This document shows positions 27,842-36,613 of a stretch of DNA of 64,000 nucleotides, one piece after another. The translations under genes and the position numbers were made by a program. A model generated the notes under the pieces. The model saw nothing but the letters and a program-made list of their open reading frames with translations, was not told where the DNA came from and did no database searches. Numbering within the stretch: the first letter of the stretch is position 1; each line of letters opens with the position of its first letter. The DNA is from Bog-756 sp036513075. GTDB taxonomy: Bacteria > Actinomycetota > Acidimicrobiia > Acidimicrobiales > RAAP-2. The stretch is taken from contig DATBZS010000070.1 of NCBI GenBank assembly GCA_036513075.1, positions 4,383 through 68,382 on the forward strand. Direction: 5' to 3'.

Positions 27842-28579
27842 TCACGATGGACTGGCATCCGTGGCGTCCGTCATATCCGTGGCGCCTGTGGCATCCGCAG
27901 TTCTTGTGCCGTCCGAACCGGCCGGCTGCCCGGCATCGTCTTGGCGGGAGCCGAACGCCAGGTGGAGCAAACCGTCGACCATCAGTACCGTCCCCACCCC
28001 GACGATCACGCCACCCAGTGAGTCGGTCGGGAAGTGCCACCGCAGGGCGATCACGGAGATGCACTCGAGGCCGATCACGAAGGTACCGACGATCACCACG
28101 GCCGGACGAATGCGTCGGGGGACGGCCAGAGCCCAGGCGGTGACCACCGAGGCCACGATGGTCGTCGTTCCTGACGGAAAGCTCAGTACCTGGGCATACC
28201 GGCGGCCGATGACGGGTTTGAGCAGCAATTCGACGAGCAGGATGGCCAGAGTCGGTGCGATCAGGCAGGCCAGTGCCCGTAGTCGGTCCCGGGCATACAC
28301 GACAAGAGCGGCCAGGATCGACCCCGCCAGAATGAACGCCCACGAGCGCAGGTCGGTCATGTGCTGGAAGAAGGAATTGCCGAACGCCGAGTGGATCCAC
28401 GAGAAGCCCCAGTTATCGAGGAAGTTCGGGCCCGGGTGCCAGCGGAAGATCAGGGCGACGACAACGACGACGACAACCAGGGCGCCGCCGGCGATGGTCG
28501 TCGTGCGCCAATCGTCACGCATTTCCTCGTCCGCGGGCTCCGTCCCGTCGGGACGCTCGATGTCGGCGCGGGCCGTCAT
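27842..28579 (-). CDS. PAP2-family membrane protein with altered catalytic motifs
   Basis: A 245-residue membrane protein with about six helices and a PAP2 acid-phosphatase layout. The PSGH motif is replaced by SFPSGTTT (Thr138 for His), and the final motif reads ALRWHFPTD. There the nucleophile His182 and Asp186 remain, but the Arg expected six residues earlier is Val176. Family enzymes recycle undecaprenyl pyrophosphate or phosphatidic acid. With these losses activity is doubtful. The C-terminal tail (after FGSRQDD) is low-complexity Asp/Thr/Ala. It overlaps the epimerase gene by 4 bp at the end of the glycan-precursor operon, so a lipid-carrier role is likely in origin. Confidence 0.8.
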   Translation of the reverse strand: MTARADIERPDGTEPADEEMRDDWRTTTIAGGALVVVVVVVALIFRWHPGPNFLDNWGFSWIHSAFGNSFFQHMTDLRSWAFILAGSILAALVVYARDRLRALACLIAPTLAILLVELLLKPVIGRRYAQVLSFPSGTTTIVASVVTAWALAVPRRIRPAVVIVGTFVIGLECISVIALRWHFPTDSLGGVIVGVGTVLMVDGLLHLAFGSRQDDAGQPAGSDGTRTADATGATDMTDATDASPS

Positions 28580-29508
28580 CGCTGCTCGAACCAGTCGATG
28601 GTGGCGGCCAGCCCGTCGTTGAGGGGGACGGGTTCGACGTCGGGGAACAGGCCGCGCAGGTTGGTCTGGTCGGCCTGCGAGTCACGCACGTCGCCGGCCC
28701 GCGGCTCAGTATGGCAGCGCTCGAGGGGACGGCCGAGCAGTGTCTCGATCTCGGCGATGACGTCGAGGAGGGAGTACCGGGTGCCGAAGGCGAGGTTTAC
28801 GGGTCGGGGGTCGGTCACCTGGCGCACGACGGCGTCGGCCAGCACGGCGCACACCGTGCCCACGTAGGTGAAGTCCCGCGTCTGGCGGCCGTCGCCGTGC
28901 ACCGGCAGTGGCTCGCCCCGCAGCGCGGCGGCCAGGAAGGCCGGCACCACGGCGGCGTAGGCGTGGTCGGGTGCCTGAAGGGGGCCGAACACGTTGAAAA
29001 ACCGGAAGGCCAGCGTGGGGAGGCCGAATGAGTGGGCGTAGGCCACCGCATACGACTCGGTGGCCAACTTGGAGACCGCGTAGGGGCTGACCGGCATGGG
29101 GGCGAGGTCCTCGCTCTTCGGGAGGACGGGGTTAGCCCCGTAGACCGACGAGGACGAGGCCACGACGACCAGTGGACCGCCGTGGTGGCGGGCCGCCTCG
29201 AGGATCCGCAGGGTGCCGGTGGCATTGGTCTCATGGGTTGCCACCGGATCGGTGAGCGAGCGGGGGACCGACGGGCGGGCTCCCAGGTGGACGATGGCCC
29301 CGGTGCCGGGCACCACTTCGTCGAGCAGGTCGGTGTCCAGAAGCGAACCTTCGACCAGCTCGACCCCGGCGACGCCGACCAGATTGGCCTTGCTGCCGGT
29401 CGAGAGGTCGTCGAGAGCGACCACCTGGTCGACCCCGGCGGTCTCGGCCAGCGTTCGGCACAGGTTGGCCCCGATGAATCCGGCTCCCCCGGTGACGATT
29501 ACCTTCAC
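28576..29508 (-). CDS. NAD-dependent sugar epimerase/dehydratase (UDP-glucose 4-epimerase-like)
   Basis: A 310-residue extended SDR enzyme for nucleotide sugars. The NAD motif TGGAGFIG is at 6-13, and the active-site Tyr143-x3-Lys147 (SPYAVSK) is preceded by the Ser of SSSVYG. FFNVFGPLQAPDHAYAAVVPAF is typical of UDP-GlcNAc/UDP-glucuronate 4-epimerases of the WbpP/Gne group. Start GTG 29508 (VKVIVTGG) lies 7 bp after the UDP-sugar dehydrogenase stop, so the two probably act in sequence on UDP-hexuronate or its N-acetyl form. A longer frame to 29577 would overlap that gene and is rejected. Confidence 0.9.
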   Translation of the reverse strand: MKVIVTGGAGFIGANLCRTLAETAGVDQVVALDDLSTGSKANLVGVAGVELVEGSLLDTDLLDEVVPGTGAIVHLGARPSVPRSLTDPVATHETNATGTLRILEAARHHGGPLVVVASSSSVYGANPVLPKSEDLAPMPVSPYAVSKLATESYAVAYAHSFGLPTLAFRFFNVFGPLQAPDHAYAAVVPAFLAAALRGEPLPVHGDGRQTRDFTYVGTVCAVLADAVVRQVTDPRPVNLAFGTRYSLLDVIAEIETLLGRPLERCHTEPRAGDVRDSQADQTNLRGLFPDVEPVPLNDGLAATIDWFEQR

Positions 29509-29515
29509 ACCGGCA

Positions 29516-30781
29516 TCAGAGCCGCTCGACCGCAGGCCCGTCCAGTCGGTTTCGGGTGTCGAGAACGTAGCGGGCATACTTCTCGATCAGGTCGTAGTCG
29601 AAGGCGTCGTGGTCGGTGACCAGGACGACGGCATCGGCGGCCGTCAGCTCGTCGGCGGTGACTTCCACCAGGGGGAAGGCGAGCGTGTCGCCCACCAGGT
29701 GCGGGTCGGCGACCACCAGGTCGGCCCCAAGGGCCACGAGCGACCGGGCGATCACCGTACCGGGTGCCTCACGGGCGTCGCCGGTGTTGCGCTTGTAGGC
29801 CAAGCCCAGGATCAGGACACGGGAGCCGTTGACCGACCGACCCATCCGGTTCAGCGCCAGCATCAGGCGGCGGACCACGTAGTCGGGCATGTGCTCATTG
29901 ACGTCGTTGGCCAGCTCCACGAATCGGAAGGGCTGGCCCAGGCTGCGCCGAACCTTCCACGACAGGTAGCTCGGGTCGATGGGCAGGCAGTGTCCGCCTA
30001 CGCCGGGACCCGGGGTGAATCGCAGGTAACCGAACGGCTTGGTGGAGGCGGCGTCGATGGCCTCCCAGACGTCGATCTCCAGATCGGAGGCGAACATGGC
30101 CAGCTCGTTGACCAGCGCGATGTTCACGTGTCGGAACGTGTTCTCGAGCAGCTTCGTCAGCTCGGCCTCCCGGGTTCCGGACACCGCCACCGTCTGCTCG
30201 ACGAGCCGGCCGTAGAACTGCTCGACCACCTCGAGCGAGCCGGCATCGATGCCGGAAACGACCTTCGGCGTGTTCTCGAGTCGCCAGGTGGTGTTGCCAG
30301 GGTCGATTCGCTCCGGGCTGTAGCCGGCGTGGAAGTCCTGCCCCGCTTTGAGCCCCGAACCGGACTCCAGGATGGGCACCACCAGCTCCTCGGTCGTTCC
30401 CGGATAGCTGGTGGACTCGAGGATGACGGTGGCCCCGGGACGCAGGTAGGCGGCCAGGGTGTGCGACGCCTCCTCGACATACGCGAGGTTGGGGTTCCCG
30501 TCCTCGAGAGGGGTGGGGACATCGATCACGGCCAAGTCGAAGCTGTCCATATGGGCGCTCTCGTCGGTCGGAAGGTAGCGCCCGGTGGCCAGAGCGGTTG
30601 CGAGGCGCTCGTCGCTGATGTCCTCGACATACGAGTCGCCGTCGGCCAGGCGCTTGACCCGGTTGACATCGAGGTCGAAGCCGACCACGTCGTAGCCAAC
30701 CTCGACAGCCCGCAAGGCGAGGGGTAGTCCGACATAGCCCTGGCCCACGACAACCAGCTTGGCGACGGACCTCTCGCTCAT
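29516..30781 (-). CDS. Nucleotide-sugar 6-dehydrogenase, WbpA/TviB type
   Basis: A 421-residue enzyme of the UDP-glucose/GDP-mannose dehydrogenase family that oxidises C6 of a UDP-hexose to the uronic acid using 2 NAD+. It shows GQGYVGLPLA at 13-22, VPTPLEDGNPN, EST at about 122-124, SPERIDPGN at 155-163 and catalytic Cys265 (GVGGHCLPIDP). The SPERIDPG variant is characteristic of UDP-N-acetylhexosamine dehydrogenases such as WbpA and TviB rather than plain UDP-glucose dehydrogenase. Together with the epimerase it would supply an (N-acetyl)hexosaminuronic acid. It follows the CapD-like gene after 52 bp. Confidence 0.9.
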   Translation of the reverse strand: MSERSVAKLVVVGQGYVGLPLALRAVEVGYDVVGFDLDVNRVKRLADGDSYVEDISDERLATALATGRYLPTDESAHMDSFDLAVIDVPTPLEDGNPNLAYVEEASHTLAAYLRPGATVILESTSYPGTTEELVVPILESGSGLKAGQDFHAGYSPERIDPGNTTWRLENTPKVVSGIDAGSLEVVEQFYGRLVEQTVAVSGTREAELTKLLENTFRHVNIALVNELAMFASDLEIDVWEAIDAASTKPFGYLRFTPGPGVGGHCLPIDPSYLSWKVRRSLGQPFRFVELANDVNEHMPDYVVRRLMLALNRMGRSVNGSRVLILGLAYKRNTGDAREAPGTVIARSLVALGADLVVADPHLVGDTLAFPLVEVTADELTAADAVVLVTDHDAFDYDLIEKYARYVLDTRNRLDGPAVERL

Positions 30782-30833
30782 CGGCTCGGGCCCCGACGAC
30801 CCGGCGGGTTGGATTGGTGACCGGTCCGGTCGG

Positions 30834-32885
30834 TCACGCCCGGACCTGGTCGACGTCGCTCTCGGGTCGCCCGAGATAGTTGGTGATCACACCCCGCAAC
30901 TCGAGATCGGCCTCAGCCTCGGCGAGCTCGGGCCACTCGAACGTGTCGCCGGACGTCTCGCAGGTGTCGAGGGCCGGTACCATGCCCGGAACGACGACCA
31001 CTGCGTCTTTCGCCAGGCCGGCGGTGAAGAGCAGGCTGCGGACAGTGTCCTTGTCCCGGCGGACAATGGCCAGTTCCAGCTCCTCGAGCTCGGCGGCGAA
31101 CACCTCGGCCGGCGCCCGGATCGGCACCAGGCGGTTGATGTAGGGATGGCCGGTGCCGAGGATCTCCTCGTCAGGCGTGCTGAGGACCTCGTTCAGCTTC
31201 TCGCCGGGGCGCATGCCGGTGATCTCGATGGGGATGTCGATGCCGACCTGGCAGCCCGACAGCCGGATCATCCGCTCGGCCAGGTCGATGATCTTGACCG
31301 GGACGCCCATCTCCAACATGAAGATCTCCCCACCGTGGGAGAGTACGGACGCCTGGAGCACCAGCTGGACGGCCTCCTCGACACTCATGAAGAAGCGGGT
31401 CATCCTCGGGTCGGTGACAGTAACGGGCCCACCCTGGGAGATCTGGCGGGCGAAGGTCGGGATGACGCTGCCCCGGCTTCCGAGCACGTTGCCGAATCGG
31501 ACCGTGCTGTAGGCGGCACCTTTGGGCGCGTGGGCCAGAACGGTCTGCTCGGCCACGCGCTTGGAGGCCCCCATCACGCTGGATGGATGCACGGCCTTGT
31601 CGGTCGAGATCTGCACGAACCGGCTGGTGCCCACGACCGCGCAGGCGTCGACCACGTTGAGCGTCCCGAGCACGTTTGTCTTGGCTGCCTCCAGGGGGTG
31701 CTGCTCCAGAACCGGGACGTGCTTGTGGGCGGCGGCGTGGAAGACAACTGCGGGGCGGTAGTGCTCGAACGTCTCGAACACGGCCTCGCGGTCGAAGATG
31801 TCGACCAGTGCCTGCTCGGACGGGCCGTTGATGGTGGCGGCCGTGTCGTGAAGGTGCGTCTCGTCGTGGTCGAGGAGAACCAATTGGGCGGGCCCGAGGC
31901 TCGCCAACTGGCGGCAGATTTCCGAGCCGATGGAGCCGCCTGCACCGGTGACCAGTACCCGCTGACCCTCAATGGAGCGCCGGACGGACTCAAGATCCGT
32001 CGCCACCGGTGTCCGGCCGAGGAGGTCCTCGATCCGGGGCTCACGGGCCTGACGCAAGGCGGCGACATGGTTGGGCTCGTTGAGCATGTCCTTGACACCG
32101 GGCAGCATCTTCATCGACACTCCGGCCTGCTCCGATGCCCGCAGCGCCCGGTCGACCAGCTCGGGCGGGGGCGACGGGATGGCCAGCAGTACCTGCTGGA
32201 TCGTGTAGCGACTGGCCGCCTTCGGGATCTCGCTGATATCGCCGACCACGGGCACGCCGAGGAGGGACAGGCCGTGGGCCCGTTGGTCGTCGTCGAACAC
32301 GGCGACCGGCACCAGACCGGCGCCCGGGCTGCGCAGCATCTCGCGGATGGCGGCGGCGCCGGCGTCGCGACTACCGATCACCGCCACCCGGAGGCCGAGT
32401 CGCTTGGAGCCCCGCTGCCAGGCGAACAGTCGCGAGTGGAACCGGATGATGCCCATGCCGGCCGCGGTGAACATACAGCCGACCACCACGACGAACGGCG
32501 GGACGAGCTCGATGTGGATGGTGTTGCCGGCGGGCCAGAAGGCGATGAGGACGCAGAGGGTGGTGGCGACCGAAAGGAGCAGCTGCCTGGCCTCGTCGGC
32601 TCCGGCGTGCCGCCACATTCGCCCATAGAGCCCGAACATCTTGTTGGAGATGACGGTGACGACGACGGCTACCGCCAGGAACCCGGTAAAATGGAGCCAG
32701 TAACCGCTTGGCGCCCGGTCCCGGAAGTAGGTGACCTCGGCGAGTCCATACCCGATGACCACGGACACGGCATCGAGGAAGACGAAAAGGAGCGCGGCAC
32801 GTATCCGGCTGGCGGCGACGGCTACGCGGCGAATGTCGGTCCGCGACACGTCCACTTCTTCGACTTGCCCCGGATACGAATTCAT
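30834..32885 (-). CDS. CapD/WbpM/PglF-type nucleotide-sugar 4,6-dehydratase
   Basis: A 683-residue membrane enzyme. Four N-terminal helices (about 30-150) precede a first Rossmann domain (RVAVIGSRDAG, 167-177) and the catalytic extended-SDR domain with TGAGGSIG at 313-320, STDKA at 427-431 and Met438-x3-Lys442 in place of the usual Tyr-x3-Lys, as in WbpM. Family members convert UDP-GlcNAc to the 4-keto-6-deoxy sugar used for bacillosamine- or QuiNAc-type residues. ATG 32885 is chosen because AGAAGGAC precedes it; an in-frame start at 32921 is less likely. It heads the leftward operon dehydratase, dehydrogenase, epimerase, PAP2. Confidence 0.93.
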   Translation of the reverse strand: MNSYPGQVEEVDVSRTDIRRVAVAASRIRAALLFVFLDAVSVVIGYGLAEVTYFRDRAPSGYWLHFTGFLAVAVVVTVISNKMFGLYGRMWRHAGADEARQLLLSVATTLCVLIAFWPAGNTIHIELVPPFVVVVGCMFTAAGMGIIRFHSRLFAWQRGSKRLGLRVAVIGSRDAGAAAIREMLRSPGAGLVPVAVFDDDQRAHGLSLLGVPVVGDISEIPKAASRYTIQQVLLAIPSPPPELVDRALRASEQAGVSMKMLPGVKDMLNEPNHVAALRQAREPRIEDLLGRTPVATDLESVRRSIEGQRVLVTGAGGSIGSEICRQLASLGPAQLVLLDHDETHLHDTAATINGPSEQALVDIFDREAVFETFEHYRPAVVFHAAAHKHVPVLEQHPLEAAKTNVLGTLNVVDACAVVGTSRFVQISTDKAVHPSSVMGASKRVAEQTVLAHAPKGAAYSTVRFGNVLGSRGSVIPTFARQISQGGPVTVTDPRMTRFFMSVEEAVQLVLQASVLSHGGEIFMLEMGVPVKIIDLAERMIRLSGCQVGIDIPIEITGMRPGEKLNEVLSTPDEEILGTGHPYINRLVPIRAPAEVFAAELEELELAIVRRDKDTVRSLLFTAGLAKDAVVVVPGMVPALDTCETSGDTFEWPELAEAEADLELRGVITNYLGRPESDVDQVRA

Positions 32886-33398
32886 GTGTCCTTCTGACGC
32901 TGGTGATGCATGCGCACCCATTCGGACGCCCCCCTGATAAACAGCCCCCAGGCGAGGACCCCGGCCATCGGCCGGACGGTCCCTCGCAGACGAATATGTC
33001 CCTCACCTCGGAGTGCCCCCGCACTCTTCGGCCCTGCCCATCCTTGTCTGAATCAGTGCCCTGTGTCGTCGCACAAAGACTACCGCGCAACTCATGGTTC
33101 GGCATCCTCAATTTTTGGGATCACCGGGCAGAGCGCCGAGGCACGCTATGCAATCCGGAGTAGCATGCCCGGCGGTCCACGTGACGGGGGTAGGAAGCAC
33201 CGGTCCCAGGGCCGACGGGGACCGGCCGACCCCGGTTGCTAGAGTCGCTCCGACCCAGGTTGCCGAGCTCGTAATGACTCGGTGTGGCGACCGGATTTCC
33301 CGAGAAACCCCTGGCAGAATCGGTAAGGCCGTGTAGTACGATCGGTCGGCTGTATCTCGGATGATTTCTTCAGGCGAAACCACGGACGGGACAGGGGC
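32886..33398. other. 513-bp divergent promoter region of the glycan locus
   Basis: It separates the leftward precursor operon from the rightward Wzz-like gene and should carry both promoters. No frame in it looks like a gene. It is less GC-rich around 33080-33140 and 33270-33380. I see no clear -35/-10 pair that I would defend. Confidence 0.45.
32888..32895 (-). promoter_or_regulatory. Ribosome binding site deciding the CapD-like start
   Basis: On the minus strand AGAAGGAC lies directly upstream of ATG 32885. No comparable sequence precedes the more distal in-frame start at 32921. Confidence 0.7.
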
Positions 33399-35075
33399 AT
33401 GATCGAGCCAATCAACTTCCTCGGAGCCTTGCGTCATCGTTGGCGTCTGGTCGTCGTCCTGGCCGTCATCGGTGCCGTCATCGCGCTTGCTGTCCCCACG
33501 TCCATTTCGAAGCACCCGAAGACGCTCCTCAAGTGGGAGACCTGGTCGACGGTCGGGGCCCCGGCGTCGAGCGGCCTCATCACGGGGACGGTTTCCAACG
33601 CGCAGATCCTCTTCTACGCGAATACCTTTCCGGTCAAGCTCGCCGCTGTCTCCGACATCCGCCTGAAGGGCAACGCGTTCATCTACGCCAACGGCATGTT
33701 CGGCACTACCGTCGCCGCCGCGGGTGCATACCCCACCGCAGGCAGCTCGACGGCCACGACAACGACCAAGAAGTCCGCCGCCGGTGGCAACGTCACGCTC
33801 TACGCGACGGCGCCTACTCCGCAGCTGGCCGCCGATCTCGTCAACGCGTACTCCAGGGAGCTCGGCAACACCCTCGAGTCCATAGTTGCGGCACACGCAG
33901 CTTCCTCGGTCAGAGGGAATTCGGCGACTGCCACCAATGGTTCACCCTTCGCCGCAACCTCAACGGGCTATCAGGTGATCTTCCCGGGAACCCCGGAGCT
34001 GGCCCGTCGGATCAATGTCGTCCATCTAAACACCTTCGACAGTCACAAGGTGCGACTCCTGATCGGCCTCGTCGTTGGGGTGCTGCTGGCTCTTATCGTC
34101 ATCCTGGCGAGCGAGGTCCTCAACAAGTCGATCCGCCGCACCGGACGCGCCGCGCACCACTTCAAGTTCCCGGTGATCGCTGACATCCCCGAGACGTACC
34201 CACCTGACGCCGGCGTGGTCGACGTGATCGACCGACCGACGTCACCGGCATCCGAGGCCTACCGCAAGCTCCGTATGTCGGTGCTGTTCGAGTCCATGGC
34301 GTCCGACGCGGCGCCCACAGGCGCCGGGGGCGATGCCTTTGCCGATCTGTTTGGTGTGAGTGCTGCACAGGGCGAGGCCTACAAGGTGCCCGAGCCCGGG
34401 TCGCGCAATGTACTGATGATCTCCTCGACGGTGGACGAGCCGTCGCGGACCAACGTCGTGGCCAACCTGGCCGCCACCTACGCCGAGGCCAACGAAAACG
34501 TGATCGTGGTCAGCACGGGTGACCTCGAAGTCGGAACCACCTTCCCGGATGAGAGTGTCCAGTCCGGCCCCGTCACTCCGGCCGACATTGAGCGGTGGAT
34601 CACCCCGGCCGGACCGGAACACGTGTCGACGTTGTCGATGCGCCATTTCATGCGCAACAGCGGCCAGCTGGTGTCACGCTCGAAGGACGTGCTCGACGCC
34701 GCCCGCCAAGTCGCCTCCGTCGTCATCGTCGAGACCCCGGCCTTCCTCCGCTACCACCATGGTGAGGCGTTGGTGCATTCGGTCGATGCCGTGATCGTCG
34801 TCGTCGAGAATGGCGTGACCGAGGTCCCCGACGCCCAGGACATGGGCGACATCCTGCGTCGCCTGGGCGCGCCGGTGCTCGGCGTGGTGTTCACGGGCGA
34901 GGAGCTGTCGAAGAACCAGAAGCGGGTGCTCGGCGAGGGAATGGCCGCTTCGGGACGCACGGGCAAGGTGCAGACACCGGACGCCGACGACGCGGTCGAG
35001 GAGACCGGATCGGGTGACGACGCCGGAACAGGTGGCGACGTGGACGTGCCGGCTCCCGAACTCCACCCGTCCTGA
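33399..35075 (+). CDS. Wzz-type polysaccharide co-polymerase fused to a degenerate tyrosine-kinase domain
   Basis: A 558-residue membrane protein that probably controls chain length or export of a surface polysaccharide. Helices at about 16-33 and 219-240 flank the extracellular Wzz part. SPASEAYRKLRMSVLF at 282-297 is the usual entry to a bacterial tyrosine kinase (BY-kinase). The Walker A region reads SSTVDEPSRT (342-351) instead of a GxGKT/S loop, Walker A' is VSTGDLE and Walker B has VETP, so ATP binding and kinase activity are not expected. There is no Tyr-rich tail; the end is acidic (Asp/Glu/Gly). Start ATG 33399 gives the typical Wzz N-terminus. Confidence 0.85.
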   Translation: MIEPINFLGALRHRWRLVVVLAVIGAVIALAVPTSISKHPKTLLKWETWSTVGAPASSGLITGTVSNAQILFYANTFPVKLAAVSDIRLKGNAFIYANGMFGTTVAAAGAYPTAGSSTATTTTKKSAAGGNVTLYATAPTPQLAADLVNAYSRELGNTLESIVAAHAASSVRGNSATATNGSPFAATSTGYQVIFPGTPELARRINVVHLNTFDSHKVRLLIGLVVGVLLALIVILASEVLNKSIRRTGRAAHHFKFPVIADIPETYPPDAGVVDVIDRPTSPASEAYRKLRMSVLFESMASDAAPTGAGGDAFADLFGVSAAQGEAYKVPEPGSRNVLMISSTVDEPSRTNVVANLAATYAEANENVIVVSTGDLEVGTTFPDESVQSGPVTPADIERWITPAGPEHVSTLSMRHFMRNSGQLVSRSKDVLDAARQVASVVIVETPAFLRYHHGEALVHSVDAVIVVVENGVTEVPDAQDMGDILRRLGAPVLGVVFTGEELSKNQKRVLGEGMAASGRTGKVQTPDADDAVEETGSGDDAGTGGDVDVPAPELHPS

Positions 35076-35105
35076 TCCGCACGACCGAGCCGTAGGGCCT
35101 ACGCC

Positions 35106-36581
35106 ATGCTCTTCGCCACCCAGCTCGGATCCAATCCCCTGGGGGTCATCATCGTGGCGGGCGTCATTTACGCCTTGTCCCGACCGATCATCCGGTGGGT
35201 GGTGGAGAAGGAGCAGAACCCCTGGCTGCTCCGGATCCTGATGTGGAGCCTCATCCTCCATCTGCTTGCCGCCCCGGCCCAGGTCTTCGTAGTCGACCAC
35301 CTCTACCACGGCATCGCCGACTGGACCCGGTACGACTCCCAGGGCTCGATCCTCGCCCCGAACTTCCGGTCGTTCAACTTCACATTGGCCGGATCCAATG
35401 TGCGCGGCATCGTCAACGACGGCTCCTTGAGCATCGTCGCGGGTGTCGTGATGGCCGTGGTCGGCGTCAACCAGTTGGCCGCCTTCCTCGTCTTTTCCTG
35501 GATGTCGTGGCTCGGGACCATCCTGTTCTACCGGGCGTTTACCGTTACCTTCCCGGGGAAGTTCCAGGGCCACAAGCGCTACGCCTACCTCGTCTTCTTC
35601 TTGCCTTCGACGATCTTCTGGACCGCCGACGTCAGCAAGGAGGCGGTCATGATGGTCAGCCTCGGCCTCGTGGCCTACGGCTGCGCCAAGGTGCTGGTGC
35701 GCGCCCCAGGTGGGTTTCGCCTCGTCACGGTCGGCGCGGCCGCCGGGTACTTCATCCGACCGAATGAGCTGGTCGTCGTCCTGGCCGGGTTTGCGGTGGC
35801 ACTGATGGTCCGTCCGGCCGGTGACGGGGTGAAGTTCGCCACGATCAAGAGGATCGGCGGGTTGGTGTTCATGGTGTTCCTGCTCGCCTCGTCGATCTAC
35901 GTGACGTTGCACTACCTCAGACTCAGCAGTGGAGGTTCGACCTCCTCGCTGACGACCGCCAACGCGAGCAATGCGGTCTACGGCGGTTCGGGAGGAGTCG
36001 CCTATTCGTCGAGTCCGCTCCGCTGGCCCATCGACTTCTACACCGTCTTGTTCGACCCGCTGCCCTTCAATGCCCACGGTTCCGGCGAGTATGCCGCCGC
36101 CGTCGAGAACCTGGTGATCCTCGGCGTCTTCGTCGCCTCGTACCGGCAGCTCCGGATCCTTCCGCGGACGATGTTCGCCCGCCCGTACGTCATGATGTGC
36201 GTCGTCTACAGCATCCTGTTCGTCTATGCATTTGCCGCACTGGGCAATCTCGGCCTCATCTACCGTGAGCGGGTGATGCTCCTGCCCTTCCTGATGGTGC
36301 CGTTGGCCATCCCCCGTACGCCGAAGGGCCGGCCGAAGATGCTCGAGTGGGAGTACCGGCGCAGGGACCGCCCGAAGTTCCGGGCGGCGATGCTGCAGCA
36401 CGATCGCACGGTCCGCTCGATGCGGATGGCCCTCGCCGATCCCAAGCGGCGGCGCCCGCTTCCGGTGGCCGATGTCGCGCCGACGGCCGATTCGGATCGT
36501 TCCGCTGACGGTCGGCCTGCGGTCGATGTGCTTGACGGGGGCCAGCACCCCACGCCGCCACCCTCGTCAGGGAGTCCGTAG
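35106..36581 (+). CDS. Polytopic membrane protein, candidate polysaccharide polymerase (Wzy-like)
   Basis: A 491-residue protein with roughly ten hydrophobic helices and a hydrophilic C-terminal tail of about 90 residues. The segment LPSTIFWTADVSKEAV with charged residues between helices resembles the conserved region of several uncharacterised exopolysaccharide membrane proteins. It sits 30 bp after the Wzz-like gene in the same direction, the usual place for the polymerase that Wzz regulates. Wzy proteins are too divergent for a firm call; another membrane glycosyltransferase is possible. Confidence 0.6.
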   Translation: MLFATQLGSNPLGVIIVAGVIYALSRPIIRWVVEKEQNPWLLRILMWSLILHLLAAPAQVFVVDHLYHGIADWTRYDSQGSILAPNFRSFNFTLAGSNVRGIVNDGSLSIVAGVVMAVVGVNQLAAFLVFSWMSWLGTILFYRAFTVTFPGKFQGHKRYAYLVFFLPSTIFWTADVSKEAVMMVSLGLVAYGCAKVLVRAPGGFRLVTVGAAAGYFIRPNELVVVLAGFAVALMVRPAGDGVKFATIKRIGGLVFMVFLLASSIYVTLHYLRLSSGGSTSSLTTANASNAVYGGSGGVAYSSSPLRWPIDFYTVLFDPLPFNAHGSGEYAAAVENLVILGVFVASYRQLRILPRTMFARPYVMMCVVYSILFVYAFAALGNLGLIYRERVMLLPFLMVPLAIPRTPKGRPKMLEWEYRRRDRPKFRAAMLQHDRTVRSMRMALADPKRRRPLPVADVAPTADSDRSADGRPAVDVLDGGQHPTPPPSSGSP

Positions 36582-36613
36582 CAAGGCCGTCCGGGCGTCC
36601 GGGCGTCAGGGCG

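Noticed and set aside
30759..32897. 712-codon open frame on the plus strand
   Set aside because: It is antisense to the CapD-like dehydratase, whose motifs and RBS are clear, and its own translation is compositionally biased without any fold pattern.
34674..36548. 624-codon minus-strand frame across the Wzz-like and Wzy-like genes
   Set aside because: It spans two real plus-strand genes and has the His/Gly/Arg/Asp-rich composition of antisense shadows.
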